Below are positions 19,285-30,400 of a stretch of 64,000 bases of DNA, piece after piece (position 1 is the first letter of the stretch; every line of letters starts with the position of its first letter). The stretch spans positions 541,386-605,385 of the forward strand of contig NZ_LT700190.1 of the NCBI RefSeq assembly GCF_900155425.1, written 5' to 3'. A program made the translations under genes and the position numbers. The notes under the pieces are model-generated. The model ran no database searches. It saw only the letters and a list, made by a program, of their open reading frames with translations, and was not told the origin of the DNA. The stretch is from Parabacteroides massiliensis. GTDB lineage: Bacteria > Bacteroidota > Bacteroidia > Bacteroidales > Tannerellaceae.

Positions 19285-21645
19285 TTAATTGATAAAGACT
19301 CTGAACTTTGCGAAGAAAGCGCGTCCGGGTTTTTGCAGCTTGTAGTTGTCATAAGCTGTTTCATCGAGGAAATTCGAACATTCCAATGCGATGTTATAAC
19401 GGTCTTGCTTCCAAGAATAGGTGATATTGGCATTACAGATATGCTGCGAGGGAATACGGGCTTTGGTATCGCGGTTGCCGTAGGCTTCCCATGTCAGGAA
19501 ATACCAATGTACCCATTGGAACGTACAACCTAAACGCAGTTTGTTGTCCTGCTGCAGAAGGTTGCGGAACGTATAGCTCACCTCTGCGCTGCCGAACAGC
19601 CAGGGACGATTGGGCACGTGGTTTTCGTATGTGGCGGAAGGTTTGCCGTCCTCTTTGTATTTTTGCTGGTCGCGGGCATCCTGGTAACTGACATTGGCCA
19701 TGAGTTGCAAACGGCCGTCCCAATCATAGCGAACTTCTCCTTCCACTCCTTTGATATGGACGGCAGGGTCGTTGACATACTGCATCATACCTTCTTTTTC
19801 AATAACGGAAGTCTGTATGTAATTGTCCACGTAGCGCAGGAATCCGTTTGCCTCGTAATAAATGGTATGTCTGCCTGCAGGATGCCATGTGCCGAACAGG
19901 GCGAAATTGACATTGTTACTCTTTTCCGGTTCCAGTGCCACATTTGCATAGATGGTGGTTCCGTTGCCCAACAGTTCGCGGGCGATAGGAAGGCGCACAC
20001 TGTGTTCATAGGAAATCTTTACCGCCAACGGTTCGAAGAACATGTAGCGCAGTCCGGTCCCGTAGCCGAAATAGTTTTTGGTGGTGGAACCCTTCACCTT
20101 GTCCGATCCCGTTACAGAAGACTGGTCGGTCTGCCGGATATTCGGATGGTTCACATAATCTTTGGCAAAGAATACATTCTGCATCTTTCCGTCAAAAAAC
20201 GATTGGCTGTAGGTCAACCCGATAATATGTTTGGTCACGGCGTCATTTGATGGTTCGAAGCTCTGGTCCAAATCATCATAGCGGTCGTTTCCCGTCCGGT
20301 TCATATGATAATTCAGGTTAAGGCCGTGATGTTCGCCCAGGCGGTAATCCAAATTGGCCCGTGCGATGGTCAGAGGACGTTTATAGTGGCGTATGGAAGG
20401 CTCATTGCCTCTGATTTCGTTGCGTTGGCTCACGATGTAGCCTCCGTCCCAATAATATTTCCGATAGGCCGTATCGATCGTAATGGAATGGTCCCATGTG
20501 TGCGACAAAGTCGCTTTCAGTGTCAAGCCTTCGGTTATGAAGTTCTGTTTGTTATAACGTGCCGAAACGTTCCATGCATCCGAATTGCGTTCGGCCATAC
20601 CATAGACTTTGGTCTGTACGGAACCGGTCTGCAATTCCTTGTCCGTTTTTGAGTAGGAGGCGGAGACGAAAAATTCGTCAGCCCAGCGCTTGCCGGTGAT
20701 TCCGGCTTCTATCTGTGTCAAAAGTGAAAAATAGCCGTCATGGAAACGTTTGGGATTGCCGTAGATAAATTGGTCGCCAGTCTCGTTGCGCATCTGCACG
20801 TCTTTCATCCGGTAGTCGTTTTTCGAATAGTTGATGCCGATGGTAGGACGTACGATCAGTCCTGTGTGGCGTTCCACAAACTGTGCGTTCAGGTCGGCAC
20901 GGTGTGTGTGGAACGAACCGATACTGTAGGAAGCGTCTACGAAGTTTTTCTTTTTCGGCTGAGTGATAATATTGACGGCACCGCCTAATGCGTCCGTACC
21001 TAATGAGGCCGGTACTACGCCTTTATATATCTCCACCCGGTCGATCAGGTTGACAGGCAGATTGGCAAGCGTCACATTGCTTCCCTTGCTGTCCAAAGGA
21101 ACGCCGTCGATGAAATAGCGGACGGAATTACCTGACAGCCCGTTGATCGACAAGTCGAAATCGGAACCTACGCCTCCTTCTTCGCGTACTTTGACACCGC
21201 TTGTCCGATTCACTAATTCATTCAGGTTGTTAAGCGAATTAATGACAGGCTTGACATCGAGCGCATTGACCGAAAGAGCGCTTTCTCTGGCCTGCTGCGA
21301 TTGTGTTTTTCCGTACACCTCCACCGAGTTCAGGTTTACGGCACTCTCTTCCAGTTTGAAATCGAGGGTTTTGTCGCGTTGGAGGTCGAGTGTTGTTTTG
21401 ATTGTTTGATATCCCAGGGAGGAGACGACAAACGTATGTTTGCCGGGAGATACTTTCAGGGAGTAATACCCGTTGTCATCCGTATAAGTGCCGGAGGTCG
21501 TATTTTCGATGGCGATCGTTACCAGCGACAGGGGCATATTTTGCTGGTCGGTGACTTTCCCTTTGAGCGTAATTGTGTTTTGTGCCGTCAGGCTCAATTG
21601 TGACAGGCAGACAAACAAAAGAAAAACATGTACAAAGACTTTCAT
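19285..21645 (-). CDS. TonB-dependent receptor under a cobalamin riboswitch
   Basis: 786-residue outer-membrane receptor: signal peptide (about residues 1-21), a carboxypeptidase-regulatory-like domain (about 25-110), a plug domain (about 120-225, with the GGVGSDFDLSINGLSG and TDALGGAVNIIT motifs) and a beta-barrel ending in Phe-Phe-Ala-Lys-Phe-Arg-Val-Phe-Ile-Asn. It is the first gene after the riboswitch at 21750-21958 and is followed by the DUF4374 lipoprotein. B12-responsive control makes a cobamide the most likely cargo. It differs from the btuB at 49983 by having the extra N-terminal regulatory-like domain, so it may take a different corrinoid or a metal complex. No inner-membrane ABC transporter is adjacent. 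Confidence 0.88.
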   Translation of the reverse strand: MKVFVHVFLLFVCLSQLSLTAQNTITLKGKVTDQQNMPLSLVTIAIENTTSGTYTDDNGYYSLKVSPGKHTFVVSSLGYQTIKTTLDLQRDKTLDFKLEESAVNLNSVEVYGKTQSQQARESALSVNALDVKPVINSLNNLNELVNRTSGVKVREEGGVGSDFDLSINGLSGNSVRYFIDGVPLDSKGSNVTLANLPVNLIDRVEIYKGVVPASLGTDALGGAVNIITQPKKKNFVDASYSIGSFHTHRADLNAQFVERHTGLIVRPTIGINYSKNDYRMKDVQMRNETGDQFIYGNPKRFHDGYFSLLTQIEAGITGKRWADEFFVSASYSKTDKELQTGSVQTKVYGMAERNSDAWNVSARYNKQNFITEGLTLKATLSHTWDHSITIDTAYRKYYWDGGYIVSQRNEIRGNEPSIRHYKRPLTIARANLDYRLGEHHGLNLNYHMNRTGNDRYDDLDQSFEPSNDAVTKHIIGLTYSQSFFDGKMQNVFFAKDYVNHPNIRQTDQSSVTGSDKVKGSTTKNYFGYGTGLRYMFFEPLAVKISYEHSVRLPIARELLGNGTTIYANVALEPEKSNNVNFALFGTWHPAGRHTIYYEANGFLRYVDNYIQTSVIEKEGMMQYVNDPAVHIKGVEGEVRYDWDGRLQLMANVSYQDARDQQKYKEDGKPSATYENHVPNRPWLFGSAEVSYTFRNLLQQDNKLRLGCTFQWVHWYFLTWEAYGNRDTKARIPSQHICNANITYSWKQDRYNIALECSNFLDETAYDNYKLQKPGRAFFAKFRVFIN

Positions 21646-21749
21646 TTTAATCCTTGATATAGCGATTCATGACTTGCTTATGGAAATGCGCACAAGGAGA
21701 AATGATTTCTTTATGTAAAAGGGGATAAAGAATGACCAGACTCGATGTT

Positions 21750-21958
21750 TTACCGCTTTGTTTCCCGAAAGCATTAAAACTGTGTTTGTTTTTGGCAGGT
21801 CTTCTGACTTGTTCCGTCTTTGAATGCCTTCCCATCCGGTGACGGACAGTGGCTTGCGATGTATTCAAAGATTTGGGGAGGAACTTACAGCAGCGGGTCT
21901 GTTCAGGATTCGCACCTGATTCCCTTTTTATCGCACTCCCGTAGCAATTGGGAGCCGC
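21750..21958 (-). promoter_or_regulatory. Cobalamin riboswitch 1, upstream of the TonB receptor
   Basis: Read on the minus strand, the region contains the conserved riboswitch core in order: GGGAATCAGGTGCGAATCC, the CCCGCTGCTGTAAG segment, GCCACTG, CCGGATGGGAAGGC and AGTCAGAAGACCTGCC. A hairpin GCTTT...AAAGC with a GC-rich loop at 21752-21775 is the likely kissing-loop expression platform. It lies about 105 bases upstream of the receptor start. Such elements shut off expression when cobalamin is abundant. Confidence 0.93.
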
Positions 21959-21974
21959 GAAACCAAAACTGTGG

Positions 21975-21982
21975 CAAAGGTA
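21975..21982 (-). promoter_or_regulatory. -7 box of the riboswitch 1 transcript
   Basis: Plus-strand CAAAGGTA reads TACCTTTG on the minus strand, matching TAnnTTTG. It sits just upstream of the riboswitch, where the promoter is expected. Confidence 0.6.
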
Positions 21983-22102
21983 AGAAAAAAGTCTGTCCGT
22001 ACAAAAGGCGGATTGAAAAACAAAATCATTATTTTTGGCGGCGGATTTCGTCAGAATCCGTGAAAAAGCAATAGAATGTAGAACCATTAAAAAGAAGTGA
22101 CT

Positions 22103-22480
22103 ATGTTGGAAAAAGGATTGAAACATACCAGCCGGACTGTCGTACAGCCGGAAAATTTCGCATCGGCGATGGGGTCGGGAGACCTGCCCGTGTTGGCAAC
22201 GCCGGCTTTGGTGGCATTGATGGAAAACGCGGCGATGCTCGCTGTTGCGGCTGGACTCCCCGAAGGTTCGACCACCGTAGGGGCTAAAATGGACATGACG
22301 CATGTCCGTCCTTCCGGTGAAGGCGAGGAGGTGAGTGCGGAAGCGACACTGGTCGAGGTGGACGGGCGGAAGTTGACCTTTTCGCTGGTCGCCAGAGATT
22401 CGGCGGATGTGATCGGCGAAGGGACGCATATCCGCTATATCGTCGACAGAACGAAATTTTTGTCGAAGCTGAAAGGCTGA
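22103..22480 (+). CDS. Hotdog-fold thioesterase (FlK-like)
   Basis: 125-residue protein resembling the fluoroacetyl-CoA-thioesterase-like hotdog group. Typical features are TPALVALMENAAM (about residues 34-46), a central VGAKMDMTHVRPSGEGEEV strand-turn with the conserved His, and a final Gly-Glu-Gly-Thr-His strand. It should hydrolyse a small acyl-CoA, but the substrate is unknown. The ATG at 22103 with AAAGAAG upstream is preferred to an in-frame GTG at 22097. It stands alone between riboswitch 1 and enolase. Confidence 0.8.
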   Translation: MLEKGLKHTSRTVVQPENFASAMGSGDLPVLATPALVALMENAAMLAVAAGLPEGSTTVGAKMDMTHVRPSGEGEEVSAEATLVEVDGRKLTFSLVARDSADVIGEGTHIRYIVDRTKFLSKLKG

Positions 22481-22589
22481 CCACCGCTCTGCTTGCAGTA
22501 AAGAAAGGAATATGAAGTTACCTATTAGTAGGTATTTTCGGCCTGCTAAATAGTCATTTATGGTGATTTTATATTCCTTTTTCGTCCTC

Positions 22590-22597
22590 TATCTTTG
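22590..22597 (+). promoter_or_regulatory. -7 box of the enolase promoter
   Basis: TATCTTTG fits TAnnTTTG, 23 bases before the enolase ATG, implying a very short leader. Confidence 0.55.
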
Positions 22598-22608
22598 CCT
22601 CACTTTAA

Positions 22609-23901
<1,293 letters not shown>

Positions 23902-23952
23902 TCAGATTTAATCATAATTGCTAATTTGCATAGATAACGGAACTAAAATCGG

Positions 23953-23984
23953 AAAAGGGCCTCTTGTGAGAGAGGCCCTTTTTA
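23953..23984. terminator. Bidirectional terminator between eno and flavodoxin
   Basis: Perfect 12-bp stem (AAAAGGGCCTCT at 23953-23964 with AGAGGCCCTTTT at 23971-23982), with A and T runs on the two flanks. It can terminate both convergent genes. Confidence 0.9.
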
Positions 23985-24024
23985 TTGCTATAAAATCGGA
24001 TTGATTGGTTTATAGGTGGATATG

Positions 24025-24534
24025 TTATTCCACTCCGTCGTTTTTCAAGCTTTCGATCCAGGCATCTATACGTGCCGGGGTCTGGTCGTCTTCGTTCATT
24101 TCATCAAGTGCGAGACCGACGAATTTGCCATCGATGACAGCGGTCGAATCGTCGTAGGTGTAGCCGGAGGCATCCATGCTGCCGACGAATTTGCAACCGG
24201 AGGCTTTCAGGTCGTTGTAGATTGTCCCGATCGCGTCGCAGAAAGTATCGCTGAAAGAAGAAGAATCGCCACAACCGAACAGTCCGACCAGCTTGCCGGA
24301 TAAATCTAATTTCTTGATTTTCGGGAGAAAATCATACCAGTCGTCCTGGAGATCGCCTGCTCCCCAGGTGGAACTACCCAACAACAACACTTCATAAGGA
24401 GCGAAATCGGCAGGAGAGGCCTGGCTGACATCATGAATATCCGATGATTTGACGCCCAATTTTTCTGCAATCTGTTTTGCAACACCTTCGGTTGTCCCGT
24501 TCGACGAACCGTAAAAGATTCCTATAGTCTTCAT
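24025..24534 (-). CDS. fldA: Flavodoxin
   Basis: 169-residue FMN electron carrier. The phosphate-binding loop FYGSSNGTTEG lies near the N-terminus (about residues 7-17), followed by the SSTWGAGDLQDDW FMN loop (about 57-69) and GCGDSSSFSDTFCDAIG (about 90-106). It is a long-chain flavodoxin. The ATG at 24534 is chosen because the longer frame from 24588 adds residues before the conserved first strand MKTIGIFYGS. It probably supplies low-potential electrons in anaerobic metabolism. Confidence 0.95.
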   Translation of the reverse strand: MKTIGIFYGSSNGTTEGVAKQIAEKLGVKSSDIHDVSQASPADFAPYEVLLLGSSTWGAGDLQDDWYDFLPKIKKLDLSGKLVGLFGCGDSSSFSDTFCDAIGTIYNDLKASGCKFVGSMDASGYTYDDSTAVIDGKFVGLALDEMNEDDQTPARIDAWIESLKNDGVE

Positions 24535-24633
24535 TCTTAATTTGTTTTTAATTGATAACGAGGGCAAATATCCATCATTCCGCTTCACCGTACAATACCT
24601 ACAAAGATGTATTTTACAAGCTACTCATACCTT

Positions 24634-24667
24634 TTTGAGGGGATTCCCGGCTTTTTCCCTATCTTTG
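24634..24667 (+). promoter_or_regulatory. Promoter of the membrane acyltransferase gene
   Basis: TTTG at 24634-24637 and TATCTTTG at 24660-24667, separated by 22 bases, resemble the Bacteroidales -33/-7 pair. The ATG of the acyltransferase follows at 24738. Confidence 0.55.
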
Positions 24668-24737
24668 GCATTTATTAAGCACATGCTTCGCCTCAAAGAA
24701 TTAAATCTCTTATTAATCATAGTAATCAAGCAAAAAA

Positions 24738-25826
24738 ATGAAACGTATAGTTTTTTTGGATTATGTGCGCGTATTTGCGTGTTTCCTTGTCATGGTCGTC
24801 CATGCCAGTGAGAATTTTTACGGTGCCCCCGGTTCGACAGACATGGTAGGGCCGCAAGCCTTTCTGGCAAATGAGTCAGACCGGCTGTGGGTGTCTATGT
24901 ACGATGGATTTTCGCGTATGGCCGTTCCGTTGTTTATAATCGTCTCTGCCTTTCTCCTTGCGCCGATGAAGGAGGGACAGTCCATGTGGCAATTCTACCG
25001 CCGGCGTTGTATCCGCATCCTGCCGCCTTTTTTCATATTCATGATACTCTACAGTACCCTGCCGATGTTGTGGGGGCAGATCGATGGGGCGACCTCGGTC
25101 AAAGACCTGTCGCGGATATTTCTGAATTTCCCGACGCTGGCGGGGCACTTGTGGTTCATGTATCCTTTGATCAGCATTTACTTGTTCATCCCTATCGTCT
25201 CGCCCTGGTTGAGTAAGGCGACGGCCAAAGAAGAACGTTTCTTCATCGGTTTGTTCCTGTTGTCGACCTGTATGCCGTACTTGAACCGTTGGTTCGGAGA
25301 AGTGTGGGGACAGTGTTTCTGGAACGAATACCATATGCTGTGGTACTTTTCCGGTTACTTGGGTTATCTCGTGCTTGCACATTACATACATGTCCATCTG
25401 ACCTGGAACCGCTCCACACGTTTCATCGTCGGAACCGCTTCGATGGTCCTCGGAGCAGCTTTGACCATCTATTCGTTCTATGTCCAGGCCATACCCGGAG
25501 AAATCCTTCCGACACCCGTACTGGAGATAGGATGGGCTTTCTGCACCATCAACTGCGTGCTTCTCACGGCGGGCACCTTCCTGATGTTCAGTTGCATTGA
25601 ACTTTCCGAAACTCCGCGTTTCGTGTTGGAACTCTCCAAACTCAGCTACGGGATGTATTTGATGCATATCTTTTGGCTCGGCCTGTGGGTTACGGTGTTC
25701 AAATCCGTCTTGCCGTTGCCTACAGTTGCAGCCATACCCGTCATTGCGGCATGTACATTCGTTAGCTGTTTTGTGGCGACCAAGATTATTTCACTCATAC
25801 CGGGCGGTAAATGGATTGTCGGATAA
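24738..25826 (+). CDS. Acyltransferase 3 family membrane protein
   Basis: 362-residue polytopic protein with about 10 hydrophobic helices. The N-terminal MKRIVFLDYVRVFACFLVMVVHA contains the Asp-Tyr-Val-Arg and His residues conserved in acyltransferase-3 (OafA/WecH-like) enzymes, and an Arg-Arg-Arg-Cys-Ile-Arg-Ile-Leu-Pro-Pro-Phe motif follows helix 2. Such proteins O-acylate surface sugars or lipids; the acceptor here is unknown. It is convergent with hmuV, with only a 4-base gap and no visible terminator, so the two transcripts probably overlap. Confidence 0.85.
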   Translation: MKRIVFLDYVRVFACFLVMVVHASENFYGAPGSTDMVGPQAFLANESDRLWVSMYDGFSRMAVPLFIIVSAFLLAPMKEGQSMWQFYRRRCIRILPPFFIFMILYSTLPMLWGQIDGATSVKDLSRIFLNFPTLAGHLWFMYPLISIYLFIPIVSPWLSKATAKEERFFIGLFLLSTCMPYLNRWFGEVWGQCFWNEYHMLWYFSGYLGYLVLAHYIHVHLTWNRSTRFIVGTASMVLGAALTIYSFYVQAIPGEILPTPVLEIGWAFCTINCVLLTAGTFLMFSCIELSETPRFVLELSKLSYGMYLMHIFWLGLWVTVFKSVLPLPTVAAIPVIAACTFVSCFVATKIISLIPGGKWIVG

Positions 25827-25830
25827 AAGG

Positions 25831-26157
25831 CTATTCCGGGACATAGATGATTTCACCGTTTTCCAGTTCATAGGCGATTCCGACTTTGCGCCCTTTCTTG
25901 CCGGATTTCTCCTGTTGTTCAGAAGGCGTGTACCGATGGATGGTCTCGCCTTCTTTCGTGATAATTTCCATGTTCTCTTTGCCCGGATTTTTGACAAGGG
26001 AAAAATCCTCTTTGGAGAAGAGTTCCGTCATGTTGAAACGAGTGACAAGAGCCACCATCAAAGCGACAGCAAAAACCATCGCCACATCGAAAAGGTTGGC
26101 AACGACACCCATCGGATCTGTATCCGTCTCGTTGTGGAGCAATTTATTCCTTTTCAT
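25831..26157 (-). CDS. hmuV: HmuV-like DUF2149 protein
   Basis: 108-residue protein with one transmembrane helix (about residues 20-40) just after an Asp-Thr-Asp-Pro motif and a polar periplasmic domain. It matches the DUF2149 family, an ExbD/TolR-like arrangement. It is last in the CobN-like operon and overlaps hmuU by 14 bases. The ATG at 26157 is preferred to one at 26190 because the latter lies deeper within hmuU and adds unrelated residues. With HmuU it may form a proton-motive-force unit serving the chelatase system; this is inference from its size and position. Confidence 0.75.
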   Translation of the reverse strand: MKRNKLLHNETDTDPMGVVANLFDVAMVFAVALMVALVTRFNMTELFSKEDFSLVKNPGKENMEIITKEGETIHRYTPSEQQEKSGKKGRKVGIAYELENGEIIYVPE

Positions 26158-26740
26158 GGCGCAGGTTTTTATAGATATACTCCAGGTCATTCATGTCGCG
26201 GGCATACCAGCGTTGTTTCACTTGCAACGTGATAACCCCGATTGCTGCTATCACCATGCCGACGACAGTCGTGGCGAAAGCCACTTGCATGTTGTAGGCC
26301 ATAGAGGCAATGTCTCCGGTTGAAAGACCGACAAGAGCCGGTCCCATCGGGATCAGTGTCCCCATCAGCCCAAGCATCGGACCTAATTTGACAAAAGAGC
26401 GGGAACGTCCCAAATCCTTTTCTGCGTCGACTTCGTAATTGGCAAGCAAGCGTTCGCAGTAAGCATCGTTCTCTCTGTGGTCATAGAGTTTGTGCAGGCA
26501 GTGGAGGATCGGAATATTTTTATCCGCGGGTAATTGCTTGTAAAACTCTTCGGTATTTTCCGGAGTCAGTTTTTCCAGTATATCATTCATCTGTTGTTGC
26601 AACTTGGCCTTTTGCCAGAATTCACCGAAGAAACCTCCGATCATTAAGACTGCACGAAGGAAAAAGAAGAGTAAAAGAACGACTACGGGTACCAACAATC
26701 CGTTGGAAATCCAGAATAATGCATTTGATATCGATGTCAT
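26144..26740 (-). CDS. hmuU: HmuU-like MotA/TolQ/ExbB proton channel protein
   Basis: 198-residue inner-membrane protein with an N-terminal helix (about residues 12-32), a cytoplasmic loop, then two helices near the C-terminus carrying GPMLGLMGTLIPMGPAL and the ATTVVGMVIAAIGVITL segment typical of TolQ/ExbB/MotA. The start overlaps the stop of the upstream gene by 4 bases and the end overlaps hmuV by 14, showing tight coupling. In Porphyromonas and Bacteroides hmu loci an ExbB-like protein occupies the same slot. Confidence 0.85.
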   Translation of the reverse strand: MTSISNALFWISNGLLVPVVVLLLFFFLRAVLMIGGFFGEFWQKAKLQQQMNDILEKLTPENTEEFYKQLPADKNIPILHCLHKLYDHRENDAYCERLLANYEVDAEKDLGRSRSFVKLGPMLGLMGTLIPMGPALVGLSTGDIASMAYNMQVAFATTVVGMVIAAIGVITLQVKQRWYARDMNDLEYIYKNLRHEKE

Positions 26741-27420
26741 AATTTTGTTTTATGAATAAGTTTCCATATAAGTCCCAAGCCTGCGCCGGCAATAAACACA
26801 ATAAGTGTGGTAACCGTTGTTTTCCAGTCGACATTGGAAACACTTTGATAACAGGTTTGTCCGTTTTCTGTTGCTATAATACCCATAAGCAGGATAAACA
26901 GGTTTGTTGTAAATAGCAATTCCAGCCTGAGACCCTTGTCGCCCAGATATTTTCGGAAAAGCCATGCGGTCAAGGCGATTCCCGTTCCGGCCGAGGCTGC
27001 AAACCAGCCTGCGACGATTCTGAAATCGGTTCCCGGAAAAGCAAAGATCGTTTGTGTAAGCGCATATCCCAGCACGACCCCGATCAACAATCCCGGATAA
27101 ACATTCAAGAAACAGGAAATACTTCGTTTGAACAAATTGTCATGGTGGCGGTAACCGGCAAAACTGTCGAAGCAAAAGGCGATCATGATCATCGCCTCGA
27201 GGGTGATCCATACGGCTGCATCCTGCATCTGTTTCGGAGAAGCGAGAAAGTCAGCAATTTGTGTGCGAGACTGTTCAGCAGCCTGATTCCAGATCAGCAG
27301 TACGAATCCGGCACAGGCTGTTGCTGCCAATGCGATTTGTCGGAATGAGGGATAAAATCCGATTTTCAGCAGAAAACTTAGTGTGATGAATCCTAACAAT
27401 ATACCGGCAATATATTCCAT
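26737..27420 (-). CDS. hmuT: HmuT-like polytopic membrane protein
   Basis: 227-residue protein with about seven hydrophobic helices (approximate residues 4-22, 29-44, 70-88, 107-127, 136-158, 168-184, 203-220) and no recognised catalytic motif. It lies between the CobN-like gene (2-base gap) and the ExbB-like gene (4-base overlap), the slot of the putative membrane component HmuT in hmu operons. Assignment rests on position, length and topology. It may be a tetrapyrrole or metal permease component; the function is not known. Confidence 0.6.
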   Translation of the reverse strand: MEYIAGILLGFITLSFLLKIGFYPSFRQIALAATACAGFVLLIWNQAAEQSRTQIADFLASPKQMQDAAVWITLEAMIMIAFCFDSFAGYRHHDNLFKRSISCFLNVYPGLLIGVVLGYALTQTIFAFPGTDFRIVAGWFAASAGTGIALTAWLFRKYLGDKGLRLELLFTTNLFILLMGIIATENGQTCYQSVSNVDWKTTVTTLIVFIAGAGLGLIWKLIHKTKL

Positions 27421-27422
27421 GA

Positions 27423-30400
27423 TTATCGTTTTTTTCGCTTCATAAACAATACGATACCACAGAAAATAGCCACAACGGCGACTGCCACGACAAAGCCATT
27501 GAGGTCATTCTGCTCTTGTTCCGGTGTTTGGTCCAGGCGGTCTTTTTTCAGAACGACAGATTTGCCTGTCTCTACCGGCGCCTCTTTCACAGTGTTGATC
27601 TGACGGCGATACGTCTCAGTTGCCTGTGCGTCAGCATGACCGGCGATAAAGTCTTCCAGTTTGCCATTGTCACAGACAAAGCCGGAGCAAGCCGGACGAA
27701 ACTCTTTGATCAGTTCGATATGTAAAGCCGCGAGGTCTTTCAACTGTTCGTTCGTGGCTTTCCAGTACCCTTTGCGTGCTGTCTCAAGCATGACGGCTGT
27801 CATTTCCTGCAGGGCGGCCGGATTTTCCTTCTTGAAAAAAGAATGAATACCCAGATGCAGTTCGTCTTTCACGTAAACTTTGTAAAGGTCGTCCCACAGT
27901 TCCTTGTCGATTGTTGTAGGCTTCATGATGTTCCAGCCGTATGTGTTTCGGAGTGTTTTGGCGAATGTCCCGGCTGAAGTGGCACCGCCTTTCATCTTCT
28001 CCTTTATATATTCCGGGTTCAACAGTGTCGTACGACTTTCTACGCCGATCGCCTCTTTTAGATTCTGCATCCGTATTTTGTGGCGGTTCCGGTAATCAGA
28101 AAGATAGGCTTCCGGTTCTTTCCCCGTAACGTTACGGACAGAAAGAGTCAAACCTCCCATAAATTCATACATATGATCGAGGCTCAAAGCTCCCCAGGTA
28201 TTGCTTTGTCGAGGTTGTATGACAATATCCGTTCGTTGGAGAGTTATTTCGAAGAGATCTTTCACCATTGACCCCCACTTGTCGGGGTCACCATAAATGG
28301 CTCCCATATTATTGAGATAGGTTTCGGCAATTTGTTTTTCACTGTCCCAGGCGTCTCCTTTTTCCACCAACCCCATGATACCGGTGCCATAACTACCGTT
28401 CACTCCTCCAAAAATGCGCATGGTAGATAGTTCACGTGCTTCTTTAGGCGATAAACCTTTTTCAACCAATAATTTTTCCGATTCGACTGTCCCTTCGGCA
28501 ACATAATTGCCGAATTCGTCATTTTCTGATTGGGTAGCCAGTTTGATCGCATTTGTCAGCATAGCAAGACGTGAGGCGGCAAGGTCGCGCAGTTGTCCGG
28601 ACGTTTGTACGACAATATCTATTCGTGGCCGTCCGAGTTCTTTGGAAGGAATCAGGCGTAGATCGACGACACGTCCCATGCCATCGCGCACCGGCTCGAC
28701 TCCCAACATATAGAGAGCTTGAGCGAAAGTGGCTCCTTCTGTTTCGATAAATTCACCTGCCCAGAAAGTATAGCTGACTTTGCGCGGATAGGCGTTATGT
28801 TTGGCAAAATATTGCCGGAGTGTCATTTCCACCAAGTTTTTCCCATTATCCCAGGCACGTGTGCTCGGGGTCGCTTCTGCATTGATGGAATACATGTTAC
28901 GTCCGGTTGGCAACGTATTAGGAGCCAGAACGACATCTCCGCCAGGGGTTGGTGCGATATAACCGCCATTCAAGGCATGAAGGATCGCTTGCTGTTCCAT
29001 TTTGGGAGAAGCAGCCAGGAGATTCCGATAGTTCAGGACATTTTCGTAACTTTCTGCAGGATCCTTCATAAGGCCGGCACGGCTGAGGAATGCGATCTCT
29101 TGTCGCAGATGGTCTGTGTTTGCTTGTGGCGAGGTGAGCAGCCGATGTAACTTTTCCTTGACCGGCGCCAGATAGTGGCGGGAGATGAAAGCATTACTCT
29201 CCAATTGTTCTCGGGTGATCTTTTTGTTTGACTCGTCAAGACGCGCCTGGCTGTAGGCGATCGGATCTGCGCACATGGCAATGACGGTCGACTCGATCTC
29301 TTCCGGGCTGAATGATTGTCCCGAGGTATAAAGTCGCCCGGTCATTTTCTCGTTGGCTATCTCTTCTGCATAGTTCTCAATGCGTTCGATTTCTTCAGCG
29401 GTGAATGGCTGGTTCGAGATGCTGTCTAATTGCAAATCCCGATGTAATCCCATATTGAGAGCGATTGTTTTTATCTTTTTGGAAAGTTCAGGTTGCCGTT
29501 CTTCCGGTGCGTTGTGCCAGCTGTCTATTTCTTTAAACAAGTCGGAGAATTGGCCACGTGTCCGACTTTCCATGAAAGGAGGCGTCAGGTAAGAGATCAG
29601 GGCTGCATGCGTACGCCGTTTGGCTATGATCCCTTCGCCGACATTCCCGATACTATAGTAGTAGAAATGCGGAAGGCTGCCGATCAAACAGTCCGGCCAA
29701 TCTTTTTTGGACAATCCGACCTGTTTGCCAGGTGTAAATTCCAGACTGCCGTGTGTACCGAAATGGATCAGAGCATCCGCTTTAAACCCTTTTTGGACCC
29801 ATAGATAAGGGGCGATATAGGCGTGAGGCGGCGCTACGCTTGCTCCATGTACAATTTGGAATTCATTGTCTCCCTCGGCTGCGTGCGGTTGTGGGAACAA
29901 GGCAACATTGCCGAAGCGAAGGCAGGCGATGGCGATCGAAGGTTCTCCCTCATGTTCCTCACTCAGATAATTACCCGGTGCCTCTCCGTATTTATCGACC
30001 ACTTCTTGGTATTTGCTTGGCATGATTACTTCTCCGGCCCATTTTTCGTAATCGGATTTAGGTATCCATACAGGATTGCCGTTTTGCATGAAGTCGGCTT
30101 GTGCGCCTTTGGCATAAGCGCCCAGTACCGGAGCCTGTTGTTGCAGCAGCCGGTTGAAGGCTTCGAACGTATCCGGCAGGCCGGTAACCGAATAGCCTTC
30201 CTGTCTCAGCCGTTTCAACAGCTCGTATAAAGAGGGGGCCACTTCCAGGCCGGCGGCAACGAGAGCGCTTTGTCCGGCCCCTTTGAAATAGCAGATAGCA
30301 ATGCGTTTATCTTTATTCGGTATCTTTCGCAATTGCATGTAGTTTTTTACATTTTGTGCGAAGTTCTCAAGCCGTTCCGTTTCCCCGTCAAATATGAAAT

